64,000 nt of DNA from Sphingomonas kyeonggiensis (GCF_030812785.1 NZ_JAUSTJ010000001.1:1302001-1366000); one strand, 5' to 3'; counted from the stretch's first letter, positions 25,275 to 33,581 are shown. Notes: generated from the letters alone by a model not told the origin. Translations and numbers: made by a program.

Positions 25275-26491
25275 AGTTCGACGTCCTCATCGTCGGGGCC
25301 GGCCATGGCGGCGCCCAGGCCGCGATCGCGCTGCGCCAGAACAAGTTCGAAGGCAGCATCGCGCTGCTCGGCGACGAGCCCGAGCTGCCTTATGAGCGGC
25401 CGCCGCTCTCCAAGGAATATCTGTCGGGCGAGAAGGCGTTCGAGCGGCTGCTGATCCGCAACGCCGCTTTCTGGGAAGAGCGCCAGGTGACGATGCTGAC
25501 GGGGCGCACCGTCACGGCGGTCGATTCCGTAGCGCACAGCATCACCGCCGATGGCGAGACGATCGCGTACGGCCAACTGGTCTGGGCGACCGGCGGCAAG
25601 CCGCGCCGCCTGTCGTGCGACGGGCATGACCTGGCCGGCATCCACACGGTGCGCACCCGCGCCGATGTCGACCAGATGATGGCCGAGCTGGACGGCGTCA
25701 CCCGCGTCGCGGTGGTCGGCGGCGGTTATATCGGGCTGGAGGCTGCCGCCGTGCTCGCCAAGCTCGGCAAGCAGGTCGTGGTGCTCGAGGCGCAGGACCG
25801 TGTCCTCGCCCGCGTCGCCGGCGAGGCCCTGTCGCGCTTCTTCGAGGCCGAGCATCGCGCCCACGGCGTCGACGTCCGGCTGGGCGTGCAGGTCGAGGCG
25901 ATCGAGGGCGAAACCAGCGTCACCGGCGTGCGGCTGGCGGGCGGCGAGGTGATTCCCGCCGAGATGGCGATCATCGGCATCGGCATCGTTCCCGCGGTCG
26001 AGCCCCTGCTTGCGGCAGGGGCCGCGGGCGGCAACGGCGTGCTGGTCGACGACCAGTCGCGCACCAGCCTGCCCGATATCTTCGCGATCGGCGACTGCGC
26101 GCTCCATGTGAACCGCTATGCCGCCGACAGCGCGATCCGGCTCGAGTCGGTGCAGAACGCCAACGACCAGGCGACGGTCGCGGCGAAGACGATCTGCGGG
26201 GTCGAGGCGGGCTATGACTCGGTGCCCTGGTTCTGGTCGAACCAGTACGACCTCAAGCTCCAGACGGTCGGCATCTCGGCCGGGCATGACGCGGTGGTGG
26301 TGCGCGGCGATCCCGCGGCGCGCAGCTTCTCGCTGATCTACCTCCGCGCCGGCCGGGTGATCGCGCTCGACTGCGTCAATGCGGTCAAGGACTATGTCCA
26401 GGGCCGCAAGCTGGTGGTGGAGGGGCTCGCCCTAAATCCCGCCGCGCTGGGTGACACCAATGTGCCGCTCAAGGAACTCGCCGCCAGCTAG
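25271..26491 (+). CDS. FAD-dependent (rhodocoxin/ferredoxin reductase-like) NADH oxidoreductase
   Basis: The 406-residue flavoprotein has an N-terminal FAD Rossmann motif ([13 protein letters not shown]), [14 protein letters not shown], an NAD-binding motif ([19 protein letters not shown]), and FAIGDCALH. These are the markers of the ferredoxin reductases that serve P450 and Rieske oxygenases. No ferredoxin or oxygenase is adjacent. Being translationally coupled to fghA, it may feed a demethylating monooxygenase elsewhere whose product, formaldehyde, this operon removes; that link is inference. Confidence 0.88.
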   Translation: MKFDVLIVGAGHGGAQAAIALRQNKFEGSIALLGDEPELPYERPPLSKEYLSGEKAFERLLIRNAAFWEERQVTMLTGRTVTAVDSVAHSITADGETIAYGQLVWATGGKPRRLSCDGHDLAGIHTVRTRADVDQMMAELDGVTRVAVVGGGYIGLEAAAVLAKLGKQVVVLEAQDRVLARVAGEALSRFFEAEHRAHGVDVRLGVQVEAIEGETSVTGVRLAGGEVIPAEMAIIGIGIVPAVEPLLAAGAAGGNGVLVDDQSRTSLPDIFAIGDCALHVNRYAADSAIRLESVQNANDQATVAAKTICGVEAGYDSVPWFWSNQYDLKLQTVGISAGHDAVVVRGDPAARSFSLIYLRAGRVIALDCVNAVKDYVQGRKLVVEGLALNPAALGDTNVPLKELAAS

Positions 26492-26492
26492 T

Positions 26493-26509
26493 CCTGACAA
26501 TATGTCAGG
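26493..26509. promoter_or_regulatory. Operator O1 of the XRE regulator operon
   Basis: CCTGACAATATGTCAGG is a perfect 7-bp-arm palindrome with a 3-base centre, beginning two bases past the upstream stop codon and six bases before the -35 hexamer. A second copy, O2, is at 26550-26566. Confidence 0.75.
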
Positions 26510-26514
26510 TCTTG

Positions 26515-26542
26515 TTGACAATCACATTCGACTCGCTATGTA
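26515..26542 (+). promoter_or_regulatory. Sigma-70-type promoter of the XRE regulator operon
   Basis: TTGACA (26515-26520) and TATGTA (26537-26542) are separated by 16 bases. The predicted transcription start at about 26549 abuts operator O2. The perfect -35 and position between two operators make this one of the best promoter calls in the window. Confidence 0.75.
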
Positions 26543-26549
26543 AGGTGTG

Positions 26550-26566
26550 CCTGACAGAAAGTCAGG
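26550..26566. promoter_or_regulatory. Operator O2 of the XRE regulator operon
   Basis: CCTGACAGAAAGTCAGG has perfect 6-bp arms and is a variant of O1; their centres are 57 bases apart. It overlaps or follows the predicted start of transcription, 20 bases before the ATG, so binding should block transcription. Confidence 0.75.
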
Positions 26567-26585
26567 ACATGGGAACAGCAACAGG

Positions 26586-26792
26586 ATGCGAAATCGCCTG
26601 AAAGTGCTGCGCGCCGAACGCGACTGGAGCCAGGCGGAGCTTGGCGGTCGGCTCGGCGTGTCGCGCCAGGCGGTGAACGCGATCGAGACGGGCAAGCACG
26701 ATCCTTCGCTGCCGCTCGCCTTCAAGGTCGCGCGCCTGTTCGCCATGCCCATCGAGGAGATATTTTTCGATGACGAGTCGGGGGATGGCTGA
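26586..26792 (+). CDS. XRE-family transcriptional regulator (Cro/C1 HTH)
   Basis: The 68-residue protein is almost entirely an XRE helix-turn-helix: RLKVLRAERDWSQAELGGRLGVSRQAVNAIETGKHDPSLPLAFKVARLFAMPIEEIFF, residues 3-61. This is the YgzD/Xre-type that is typically an autorepressor, often followed by a membrane-protein gene. The start follows ACAGG. Two inverted repeats around its own promoter (26493-26509 and 26550-26566) are the obvious targets. The 3' end overlaps the membrane-protein gene by 23 bases. Confidence 0.92.
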   Translation: MRNRLKVLRAERDWSQAELGGRLGVSRQAVNAIETGKHDPSLPLAFKVARLFAMPIEEIFFDDESGDG

Positions 26793-27186
26793 AGGTCCGG
26801 GCGAGCGCGCCGAGAAATCGCGCAGCAACCGTTTCTGGGGCCTGATGGGCGGCTTCATGCTGCTCGGTGGTGTGATCGGCGCTGCGCTCGTCCTGCTCGA
26901 GCGCGACGGCGCGTTGCCCGGCTGGGCGGCGATCGGAATCGTAGTGCTGCTGGTGATCGGCCTGGGCGGTGGCAGCTGGTATTTCTACCGCGGCATCGAC
27001 GAAGTCGAGCGAAGCGCCAATCTGTGGGGTGCCGCGGTCGCGCTGCATTTCTACCTGATCGGCTATGCCTCCTGGTATTTCCTGTGGAAGGGCGCGCTGG
27101 TGCCCGAGCCCGATCATGAGGCGCTCTTCATCGCCACACTGATCGTCATGACCCTTGCCTATCTTTGGAAGAAAGTCCGGCCCTGA
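26770..27186 (+). CDS. Four-helix membrane protein partnered with XRE regulator
   Basis: The 138-residue protein has four predicted transmembrane helices at about residues 23-45, 56-78, 88-108 and 117-134, with a charged cytosolic start (GERAEKSRSNRF). The ATG lies within the regulator gene, placed so that GAGGAG near its end serves as ribosome-binding site. HTH plus small membrane protein is a widespread but little understood arrangement (DUF2178-like and similar); a membrane sensor modulating the repressor is one possibility. No enzymatic motif is seen. Confidence 0.75.
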   Translation: MTSRGMAEGPGERAEKSRSNRFWGLMGGFMLLGGVIGAALVLLERDGALPGWAAIGIVVLLVIGLGGGSWYFYRGIDEVERSANLWGAAVALHFYLIGYASWYFLWKGALVPEPDHEALFIATLIVMTLAYLWKKVRP

Positions 27187-27211
27187 CGGCCGCGCAATGT
27201 GGAGTGAATTC

Positions 27212-28135
27212 ATGATGTTGAAGAAGAAGCTGCTCACTGCCGCGGCCGGCCTGGCCGTCGCGCTCTCCTTGCCCGTCGCTGCCCGTGCCCAGGCCGCGCC
27301 GGCCCCCGCGGCCCCGGCGACCAAGGATGCCGATCCGGCACTCTGGGTGGTCAAGGATGCCGATACCACCATCTATCTGTTCGGCACCGTCCATGTCCTC
27401 AAGCCCGGCCTCAGCTGGTTCGACGAGGCAGTGAAGGCCGCGTTCGACAAGAGCGACACCGTCGCGCTCGAGATGGTCATGCCCGATCCCGCGACGATGC
27501 AGGGCGTGACCATGCAGGCGGCGATGGCCCCGCAGGGCGATCCGGCGCTCACTGCCAAACTGCCCGAGGCCACCCGCCCAGCCTATGCCGCCGCGCTCAC
27601 CAGCGTCGGTATCCCCGCTTCGGCGCTGGATCGCTTCGAGCCGTGGTTCGCCGCGATGACTCTCGCCATGGCACCGCTGCCCAAGCTCGGCTACGACCCC
27701 AGCAGCGGCGCCGAGATGACGATCACCGCCGCCGCCAAGACTGCCAACAAGCAGCTCATCGGCCTCGAGACCTTCGAGCAGCAGATCGGTTTCTTCGACA
27801 AGTTGCCGGAGGACGTGCAGGTCAAGTTCCTCGTCAACACGGTCAACGAGTTCGCCAATGTCGGTCCGGTGCTCGACAAGATGGTCGCGCAGTGGAGCGC
27901 CGGCGATCCGGATGCGCTGGGCAAGACGATGAACGAGGAAATGCGCAAGACGCCGGAGGTGGCGAAGGTGCTGCTTTCGGATCGCAACGCGCGCTGGGCG
28001 GACTGGATCAGCGAACGCATGGCCAAGCCTGGCACCGTGTTCATTGCGGTCGGCGCCGGGCACCTCGCCGGTAATGACAGCGTTCAGACCTATCTGGCCA
28101 AGCACAATCTGAAGGCCGAGCGCATCCAATATTGA
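27212..28135 (+). CDS. TraB/GumN-family secreted protein
   Basis: The 307-residue protein has a signal peptide (MMLKKKLLTAAAGLAVALSLPVAARAQA) and the TraB/GumN (PF01963) pattern: IYLFGTVHVLKPG with the GxxH-like motif, VALEMVMPDP with a conserved glutamate, and a second motif VFIAVGAGHLAGNDSV near the end. The conserved His/Glu set resembles a metal site and the family has been linked to Tiki-like metalloproteases. The start is fixed by GGAGTGAATTC upstream. Role unknown; GumN in Xanthomonas lies in an exopolysaccharide cluster but no such cluster is visible here. Confidence 0.85.
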   Translation: MMLKKKLLTAAAGLAVALSLPVAARAQAAPAPAAPATKDADPALWVVKDADTTIYLFGTVHVLKPGLSWFDEAVKAAFDKSDTVALEMVMPDPATMQGVTMQAAMAPQGDPALTAKLPEATRPAYAAALTSVGIPASALDRFEPWFAAMTLAMAPLPKLGYDPSSGAEMTITAAAKTANKQLIGLETFEQQIGFFDKLPEDVQVKFLVNTVNEFANVGPVLDKMVAQWSAGDPDALGKTMNEEMRKTPEVAKVLLSDRNARWADWISERMAKPGTVFIAVGAGHLAGNDSVQTYLAKHNLKAERIQY

Positions 28136-28149
28136 TGTGACCGGTTGAG

Positions 28150-28183
28150 CCGGGCAGGGAGCGTTTGCCCCCTTCCTGCCCGG
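28150..28183 (+). promoter_or_regulatory. Hairpin overlapping the ribosome-binding site of the DUF1440-like gene
   Basis: CCGGGCAGG (28150-28158) pairs exactly with CCTGCCCGG (28175-28183). The right arm includes the GG of the CGGAG ribosome-binding site for the ATG at 28192. It may end the upstream transcript, or mask the site; no T-run follows. Confidence 0.45.
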
Positions 28184-28191
28184 AGACCCCA

Positions 28192-28671
28192 ATGGCCAAG
28201 CCCCGCCCCCTTCTCGGTCTGCTCGCCGGCGTTGCCGCCGGCCTCGTCGCCTCGGCGGCGATGGCGGCCGTCCAGGCCCAGGCGAGGAATCTGCTGCCGG
28301 ACGAAGGCGGGGACGAGGATCCGGCGACGGTGAAGGCAGCCGACGCGGCGAGCGAGGCGATCCTCGATGCGCCGGTGCCCGACGACTATCGCGAGCAGGC
28401 GGGTCAGGCCGTCCATTACATCACCGGCGCGGTGCTCGGCGGCATCTACGGCGTGATCACCGAATACAAGCCTGAGGCGAGCGCCGGTTTCGGCAGCGCT
28501 TACGGCATCGCCACCAGCGCCCTGCTCGACGAGGCGGCGGTGCCGGCGGCGGGCCTGGCCCCCGCCCCCGACGAGACCCCGCTGGCGGCCCACGCCTATG
28601 GTGCGGCCTCGCACCTGGTCTATGGCCTGGTTCTCGAAGGGGTACGCTGGCTGATCGCCGGGCGGCGCTAG
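28192..28671 (+). CDS. DUF1440/YagU-like envelope protein
   Basis: The 159-residue protein begins with a hydrophobic signal or anchor (PLLGLLAGVAAGLVASAAMAA), has an acidic spacer (DEGGDEDPATVKAADAAS) and two more hydrophobic regions: HYITGAVLGGIYGVITEY, containing the GIYGV pattern seen in YagU/DUF1440 proteins, and LAAHAYGAASHLVYGLVLEGV. It is most likely an inner-membrane protein of unknown function. In E. coli, YagU is linked to acid survival; I would not extend that here. Confidence 0.65.
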   Translation: MAKPRPLLGLLAGVAAGLVASAAMAAVQAQARNLLPDEGGDEDPATVKAADAASEAILDAPVPDDYREQAGQAVHYITGAVLGGIYGVITEYKPEASAGFGSAYGIATSALLDEAAVPAAGLAPAPDETPLAAHAYGAASHLVYGLVLEGVRWLIAGRR

Positions 28672-28672
28672 C

Positions 28673-29437
28673 TCAGAACAACAGCCTTTGCGCCGGCGCG
28701 TCCGGCCCCACCGGCGCCCCACCGCGGCGGCGGGCGAATTCGGTCTGCGCGGTGAAGCGGATGTCCTCGTCGCGGTCGTTCATGAAGGCGGCGAGCGAGT
28801 CGTCATCGATCTCGCTCCATTCCTTGCCGCGATCGGGGCCGTAGCGGACGCGCGGCAACAGCCCCGGCGACTTCGACCATTCGATCAACTGCGCCACGCT
28901 CGCCTCGTTGAGCATGTCGCGCAGGTGATGCGCGGTCACATAGGCATCGGGGAAGGCACGGTGCGCCGGCAGGCCGCGCTCATGCTCCAGACCCACCGGA
29001 TTGCGGAAATAGCGGAGAAACTGGTTCGAGAAGCCGCCGCTGTCCGGCCACAGCCGCAGCGCGCATTTCCAGGTGCAGATCCAGTCGGCACCGCGGGTGA
29101 GGGCCGGGGTGCAATATTGCTCCTCGAAGCTCGCGCGGTGCGCTGCCAGCGCCACCCGGCGCGGCCAGGGATCGAGGATCGGCCGCGCGACGTCGTGCCA
29201 CCAGGGCGCATCGGCGACGTCCTCGTCGCGGATATGGTGGATCGCCATGGTAAGCGGCGGGATCGGCCGGCCGGGATTGACCAGGCGGTTGCCACCCTCG
29301 CCATAGAGCTCCCAGCGCCCGTCCTTGCCGAGCGCGACGTCCTGCCAGCCGATCTCGCACACGGCGTGCGCCGGCGGCTTGTCGCCGGTGGTCTCGAGAT
29401 CGATGACGCGGATGATGGGCGGGTGGGATGACGCCAT
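28673..29437 (-). CDS. DEDDh 3'-5' exonuclease-family protein (DNA polymerase III epsilon-like)
   Basis: The 254-residue protein has the exonuclease I motif IRVIDLETTGD (Asp-x-Glu), an aspartate/asparagine region resembling Exo II (VALAAHRASFEEQY, where the usual D is replaced by R-A-S) and Exo III-like AHRAFPDAYVTAHHLRDML with the His-x4-Asp expected of DEDDh enzymes. It would act on single-stranded DNA or RNA ends. A tail of about 75 residues (WSEIDDDSLAAFMNDRDEDIRFTAQTE) is specific to this subgroup. The start MASSHPPIIRV is chosen because upstream residues are cysteine-rich and AT-rich noncoding-like. Confidence 0.82.
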   Translation of the reverse strand: MASSHPPIIRVIDLETTGDKPPAHAVCEIGWQDVALGKDGRWELYGEGGNRLVNPGRPIPPLTMAIHHIRDEDVADAPWWHDVARPILDPWPRRVALAAHRASFEEQYCTPALTRGADWICTWKCALRLWPDSGGFSNQFLRYFRNPVGLEHERGLPAHRAFPDAYVTAHHLRDMLNEASVAQLIEWSKSPGLLPRVRYGPDRGKEWSEIDDDSLAAFMNDRDEDIRFTAQTEFARRRGGAPVGPDAPAQRLLF

Positions 29438-29662
29438 GAGGGCGCATGTGGGGGCTGGGGCGCGGAAATGCGAGTCAAAAGTCCCAGGTCGAGATACCTG
29501 GGGGCGGGGAGCAGGTTTTCCGCAATTGTAAGAATCACCATCAACCCGCTGATAAACGGAAATATAGCAAGTAGCGTTCAATGATCTGAAATGAATTCAT
29601 TCAGGTTTTTCATGAAGAGATAATTGCGATAAGGTTCTGGATGTCTGTTCAAGGGGGTGGGC

Positions 29663-31033
29663 ATGGCATATTCAAAATGGATTCGTAATTACGGACTGAT
29701 TTCTGCAGCCGGAATTTCTCTTCTCTTGGGGCTGTACTCTACTTCGGCGGTTTCCGCGGAAGAAGAGCCTATTGCCTATATCGGGCATGGCGCATTCTTC
29801 GATGCCCGGGGCAAGCAGATCGAACCGACGATGGAGTTTCTCCAGAAGGCGGAGCGCTGGTACGAGAAGAAGCTGCTCTCGACCAACGCAAAGTCCGCCG
29901 AGTTCGAAGGCAAGGCGCGCGAGGTCACGCGCGGTCTCGACCTCAGCCCCTATGAGCGACTATTCGCGCGACAGGCGGTGTTGAGCTGGATGGCGAGCAA
30001 CTCCGCGCTGGAGGGTGTCGCCGGCGAGACGCTCGGCAAGCTGCGGGCGCTCGAGTACCGGATGCGCCGCACGCTGTCGCAAAAGGGCATGAAGGCGCTG
30101 TTCAACACCGGAGGCGGGCCAGTCAATCTCCAGCTGTTGAGCCGTATCGATGCGCTGCCCAGGGCAAAGGCGTCGGCAATGAAGAGCCTGATGGCGGGGG
30201 AGGCCGCCGCCGGGGTCCGCGAGGGCAAGGACTATGTCGACGATTGTGCGGCAGCGGGCGTACCGATCCCTCCGCCGATCGGGCGGATGGCCGCGCCGGG
30301 CGTTGAGGGCTGGAAGGTCGAAGGCATGCTGCCGACGGCAAGCCAGTTCATCGTCGGTACGCCGGCCGAGCTGCGATCCTACGAGAATTCGCAGGGCATG
30401 TGCTATGCGCTGCCCCGGTACGAAGATGAGAGCATGTCGCAGGTGTCGCTCGATGGCGTGGTGTGCCTCAGCAAGACTACAGGCAAGAGCTGCTTCTGGG
30501 ACAATCAGATGAACAAGCTGGGCTTCCCGTTCGCGCCAGGAACGGTGATCCCGATCGGCTATCCGGATCTAGCGGTGAATTCTGATGGCCTCTACCAGGC
30601 CGGCGGCGCCGAATTGGAGCAAGGCTCGGGGGGCGTCTGCACCAGCTGCCACGCCGGCGAGAATCCCTTCATCGTCCATCCCAAGCTGGAGCTTCGCCCC
30701 GGCTTCACCTGGGGCAGGCTGCAGAACAGCATGCCTGCCTTCGCGCCGGTGCGGTTCACGCCGATGGTGCCGGCATCCTGGCCTCAGAACGAGGCTTCCG
30801 CGCCGGATGACATGGTGCTGGCGGCCTGTGCCGGCTGTCACAGCCCCGATGGCGAGAAGGGGCGGCTGCCGGCGCTATCCCCGGCACTGCGTGGCTATTG
30901 CTTCACTATCCTGCCCCAGGCGTTGGAAAAGACCATGCCGCCCAACAAGCCGGGCAGCCAGGCCGACACGGCGGACGTGCGGGCCTATATCGCGCTGTGC
31001 GGGCCACCACCGCCGCCGGAAGACGGCAAATAA
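29663..31033 (+). CDS. Secreted protein with two CxxCH haem-binding motifs, unassigned
   Basis: The 456-residue protein has a signal peptide (WIRNYGLISAAGISLLLGLYSTSAVSAEE) and, after ~300 residues of unrecognised sequence, two c-type haem sites: CTSCH (326-330) and CAGCH (389-393), followed by HSPDGEKGRLPALSPALRGYCF. Methionines in SMPAF and TMPPN are candidate axial ligands. The layout recalls di-haem electron-transfer domains (DUF1588/cytochrome peroxidase-type) but no peroxidase signature is seen. The ATG at 29663 follows AAGGGGG. The upstream 225 bases are noticeably AT-rich, possibly its promoter or a trace of transfer. Confidence 0.72.
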   Translation: MAYSKWIRNYGLISAAGISLLLGLYSTSAVSAEEEPIAYIGHGAFFDARGKQIEPTMEFLQKAERWYEKKLLSTNAKSAEFEGKAREVTRGLDLSPYERLFARQAVLSWMASNSALEGVAGETLGKLRALEYRMRRTLSQKGMKALFNTGGGPVNLQLLSRIDALPRAKASAMKSLMAGEAAAGVREGKDYVDDCAAAGVPIPPPIGRMAAPGVEGWKVEGMLPTASQFIVGTPAELRSYENSQGMCYALPRYEDESMSQVSLDGVVCLSKTTGKSCFWDNQMNKLGFPFAPGTVIPIGYPDLAVNSDGLYQAGGAELEQGSGGVCTSCHAGENPFIVHPKLELRPGFTWGRLQNSMPAFAPVRFTPMVPASWPQNEASAPDDMVLAACAGCHSPDGEKGRLPALSPALRGYCFTILPQALEKTMPPNKPGSQADTADVRAYIALCGPPPPPEDGK

Positions 31034-31039
31034 AACGCC

Positions 31040-31075
31040 CTGCACGGGCCGGTGCGCCAGAACCGTCCCGTGCAG
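31040..31075. terminator. Hairpin between convergent genes
   Basis: CTGCACGGG (31040-31048) pairs with CCCGTGCAG (31067-31075), flanked by AAAACGCC and CGTTG. It starts seven bases after the stop of the haem protein gene and ends 12 bases before the phosphomannomutase stop on the other strand, a good place for a shared terminator. Confidence 0.55.
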
Positions 31076-31086
31076 CGTTGCGTCGC

Positions 31087-32475
31087 TCAATGCCCCACCG
31101 TCTCCCCGCGCACGACGCCGCTCTTGCCGAGCTGGTCGTCGATCTGCGCGAGCAGGCGGTCGAGGCCGGCCTGGTCCTTCGCCTCGGCGCGGGCGACCAG
31201 CACGTCCTGGGTGTTCGACGCGCGGAGTAGCCACCAGCCGTCGGCAGTGTTCACACGGGCGCCGTCGGTGCGGTTGACGTCGGCACCCTCGGCCTCGAGC
31301 CGGTCGAGCACCTCGTCGACCACCGCGAACTTGCGGCTCTCGTCGACCTGGAAGCGCATCTCCGGCGTGTTGACCAGCCTGGGCATCTCGTCCTTGAGCT
31401 GGGTCAGCGACTTGCCGATCACATGCACCGCCTGGATCAGCCGCACAGCGGCGTATTGCGCGTCGTCGAAGCCGTAATAGTCCTGGGCGAAGAAGATGTG
31501 GCCGCTCATCTCGCCGGCGAGCGGCGCATGGGTTTCCTTCATCTTGGTCTTCACCAGGCTGTGCCCGGTCTTCCACATCAGCGGCTTGCCGCCCAGCTCC
31601 GCGACTCGGTCGAACAGCATCTGCGACGCCTTCACATCGGCGATGATCGTCGCGCCGGGCTCCACGCGGAGAACAGGTTCAGCCAGAATGGACAGAAGCT
31701 GATCGCCCCAGATCACACGGCCTTGGCCGTCGATCGCACCCAGGCGGTCGCCATCGCCGTCAAAGGCAAGTCCGAAATCGAGCTGCTTCTCCGCGACGAG
31801 CTTCTTCAGATCGGCGAGGTTCTTCTCCTCGGTGGGATCGGGATGATGATTGGGGAAATTGCCGTCCACATCGGTGAACAGCGTGTGGTGCTCACCGGGC
31901 AGCAGCTTCACCAGCTTCTCGATCACCGGGCCGGCGGCGCCATTGCCCGTATCCCATCCGACGCGATAGGCGCCGCCGGCAAATCCCGCGAACAGCCGGC
32001 TGACATACAGGTCCTCGACGTCCGCCTCGGTCACCGTCTCGGTGCCGTCGCCTTCGTCCCAATCGCCTTCCGCCGCCATCTTGCCGAGAAGCTGGATCTT
32101 CTCGCCGAAGAAGCTGGCGTGCTGAAACACCATCTTGAAGCCGTTATAGTGACCGGGATTGTGGCTGCCGGTTATCTGGATGCCGCCATCAACCTCCAGC
32201 GTAGCCTCGGCATAATATAGCATCGGCGTCGGGCCCATGCCGGTGCGCACCACCGAGCAGCCCGAGGCGGTCAGGCCTTCGATCAGCGCAGCCTCGAGCG
32301 CAGGGGAGGAGAGGCGGCCGTCGCGGCCCACCGCGACGCGGGTGCCGCCGGCGCGGCGCAGCAGGGTGGCGAAGCCGCGGCCGATCGCGCGCGCGTCATC
32401 GGGGCCGAGGGTCTCCCCCACGATCCCGCGAATGTCGTACTCGCGCAGCGAAGTGGGGTCGAAACGATGCGTCAT
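31087..32475 (-). CDS. Phosphomannomutase/phosphoglucomutase
   Basis: The alpha-D-phosphohexomutase interconverts hexose 6- and 1-phosphates for nucleotide-sugar and exopolysaccharide synthesis. The 462-residue protein has all four domains: YDIRGIVGE near the start, the phosphoserine loop TGSHNPGHYNG (Ser104), the Mg loop FDGDGDRLG (239-244), the sugar loop GEMSGHIFF and the phosphate-binding region near DGWWLLRASNTQ. This is the bifunctional AlgC/ManB type. The gene stands alone, upstream of a J-domain/mipZ pair on the same strand. Confidence 0.93.
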   Translation of the reverse strand: MTHRFDPTSLREYDIRGIVGETLGPDDARAIGRGFATLLRRAGGTRVAVGRDGRLSSPALEAALIEGLTASGCSVVRTGMGPTPMLYYAEATLEVDGGIQITGSHNPGHYNGFKMVFQHASFFGEKIQLLGKMAAEGDWDEGDGTETVTEADVEDLYVSRLFAGFAGGAYRVGWDTGNGAAGPVIEKLVKLLPGEHHTLFTDVDGNFPNHHPDPTEEKNLADLKKLVAEKQLDFGLAFDGDGDRLGAIDGQGRVIWGDQLLSILAEPVLRVEPGATIIADVKASQMLFDRVAELGGKPLMWKTGHSLVKTKMKETHAPLAGEMSGHIFFAQDYYGFDDAQYAAVRLIQAVHVIGKSLTQLKDEMPRLVNTPEMRFQVDESRKFAVVDEVLDRLEAEGADVNRTDGARVNTADGWWLLRASNTQDVLVARAEAKDQAGLDRLLAQIDDQLGKSGVVRGETVGH

Positions 32476-32526
32476 GATGCCTCCCGGGGAAATCCTGCGC
32501 GCCTAAATCGCGAGCAGGGGGAAAGT

Positions 32527-32787
32527 TCAATTGCGACTGCGCAGCAGCGTGTCGCGCGCCGCGTTTATCCGGCGCGTCAGCTCGGCGGAACCGCCCTTGT
32601 CGGGGTGAACCGCCGAAACGAGCCGCCGGTGCGCCGCACGGATCGCGTCGGCATCGGCTTCGCCCGAAACGCCCAGGATCGCGCGGGCCTCGTCCTCGGG
32701 CATGCGCGGCGGCGCCGAGCGCGGCTTCAGCACGAGCTGGTAGAGCGCGTAGAGAATCGCCGCCGCGATAAGCAGCTTGAACAGCAT
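32527..32787 (-). CDS. Membrane-anchored J-domain protein
   Basis: The 86-residue protein has an N-terminal transmembrane helix (LFKLLIAAAILYALYQLVL, residues 2-20) and a compact J domain (residues 32-84) with the HPD motif at 61-63 (SAVHPDKGGSAELTRRINAA). It resembles the small Tim14/DnaJ-like proteins of alphaproteobacteria and would recruit DnaK to the membrane. Its ATG overlaps the mipZ stop by one base (TGATG), implying coupled translation with mipZ. Confidence 0.85.
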   Translation of the reverse strand: MLFKLLIAAAILYALYQLVLKPRSAPPRMPEDEARAILGVSGEADADAIRAAHRRLVSAVHPDKGGSAELTRRINAARDTLLRSRN

Positions 32788-33581
32788 CAGGCGAACAGCG
32801 GCATGGTGACTTCGGGCAGCGCCAGCCCGGCCATCATTTCGCGCAGCTCCTGCCGCGCGGCGACATGCGCCAGGCCCATCTCGCCGAACTCGCGGCTGTC
32901 GAGCATGGTCAGGCCCTGGGGGAACAGCTCGCGGTAGATCACGCGCTCGGACAGGCCGGAGATCACCCGGAAGCCGACGCGCTTGGAAAGCTGGTCAATT
33001 GCCTCGGACACGCGCTTCATGTTGCGCGCCTCGATGTGCTGCATGCGGTTGCGCAGGACGACCCAGTCGATCGTCTCGCCGTCGGCCTTGGCGCGGCGCT
33101 TGCGCGATTCCCAGATCAGCTCGGAATAGAAGCTGGGGCGGACCACCTTGAACGTGTCCGGGTCCACCTGGCCGATCAGGTCGAAATCGACGAAGCTGTC
33201 GTTCATCGGCGTGACCAGCGTGTCGGCATTGGTCACCGCGATGCGCGCGAACTTGTCGTCACGGCCCGGGGTGTCGATCACCAGGAAGTCGGCGCCTTCG
33301 CCCAGCTTGTCGAGCGCCTCGGAGAAATAGGCCATGCTCTCGCCGTCATGCGTGTCATAGACCGGCATCGGCAGCGGCTTGCCCATCCGCTTGGCGGTCG
33401 CCGCGCGGTTGTCCAGATAGCGGCCCATGGTGCGCTGGCGGTGGTCCAGGTCGAAGCACGCGACGCGCGCGCCCTTGGACGCCAGCGCGATCGCCGTATG
33501 GACGGCGGTGGTGGACTTTCCGGTGCCGCCCTTCTCGTTCGCGAACACCAGAACGTGCAGCCGCTTCGACCCGTCGCTCAA
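32787..33581 (-). CDS. mipZ: Division-plane positioning ATPase MipZ
   Basis: MipZ is a ParA/MinD-family ATPase that forms a gradient from the chromosome-bound ParB at the poles and inhibits FtsZ, placing the division site at midcell. The 264-residue protein has the deviant Walker A NEKGGTGKST (about 15-24), FDLDHRQRTMGRYLDNR, FLVIDTPGRDD, TPMNDSFVDFDLIGQVDP and LFPQGLTMLD, all matching Caulobacter MipZ. Its presence fits an alphaproteobacterium without Min proteins. The start codon is TTG at 33579-33581, 79 bases divergent from panC; an ATG is not available. Confidence 0.93.
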   Translation of the reverse strand: MSDGSKRLHVLVFANEKGGTGKSTTAVHTAIALASKGARVACFDLDHRQRTMGRYLDNRAATAKRMGKPLPMPVYDTHDGESMAYFSEALDKLGEGADFLVIDTPGRDDKFARIAVTNADTLVTPMNDSFVDFDLIGQVDPDTFKVVRPSFYSELIWESRKRRAKADGETIDWVVLRNRMQHIEARNMKRVSEAIDQLSKRVGFRVISGLSERVIYRELFPQGLTMLDSREFGEMGLAHVAARQELREMMAGLALPEVTMPLFA

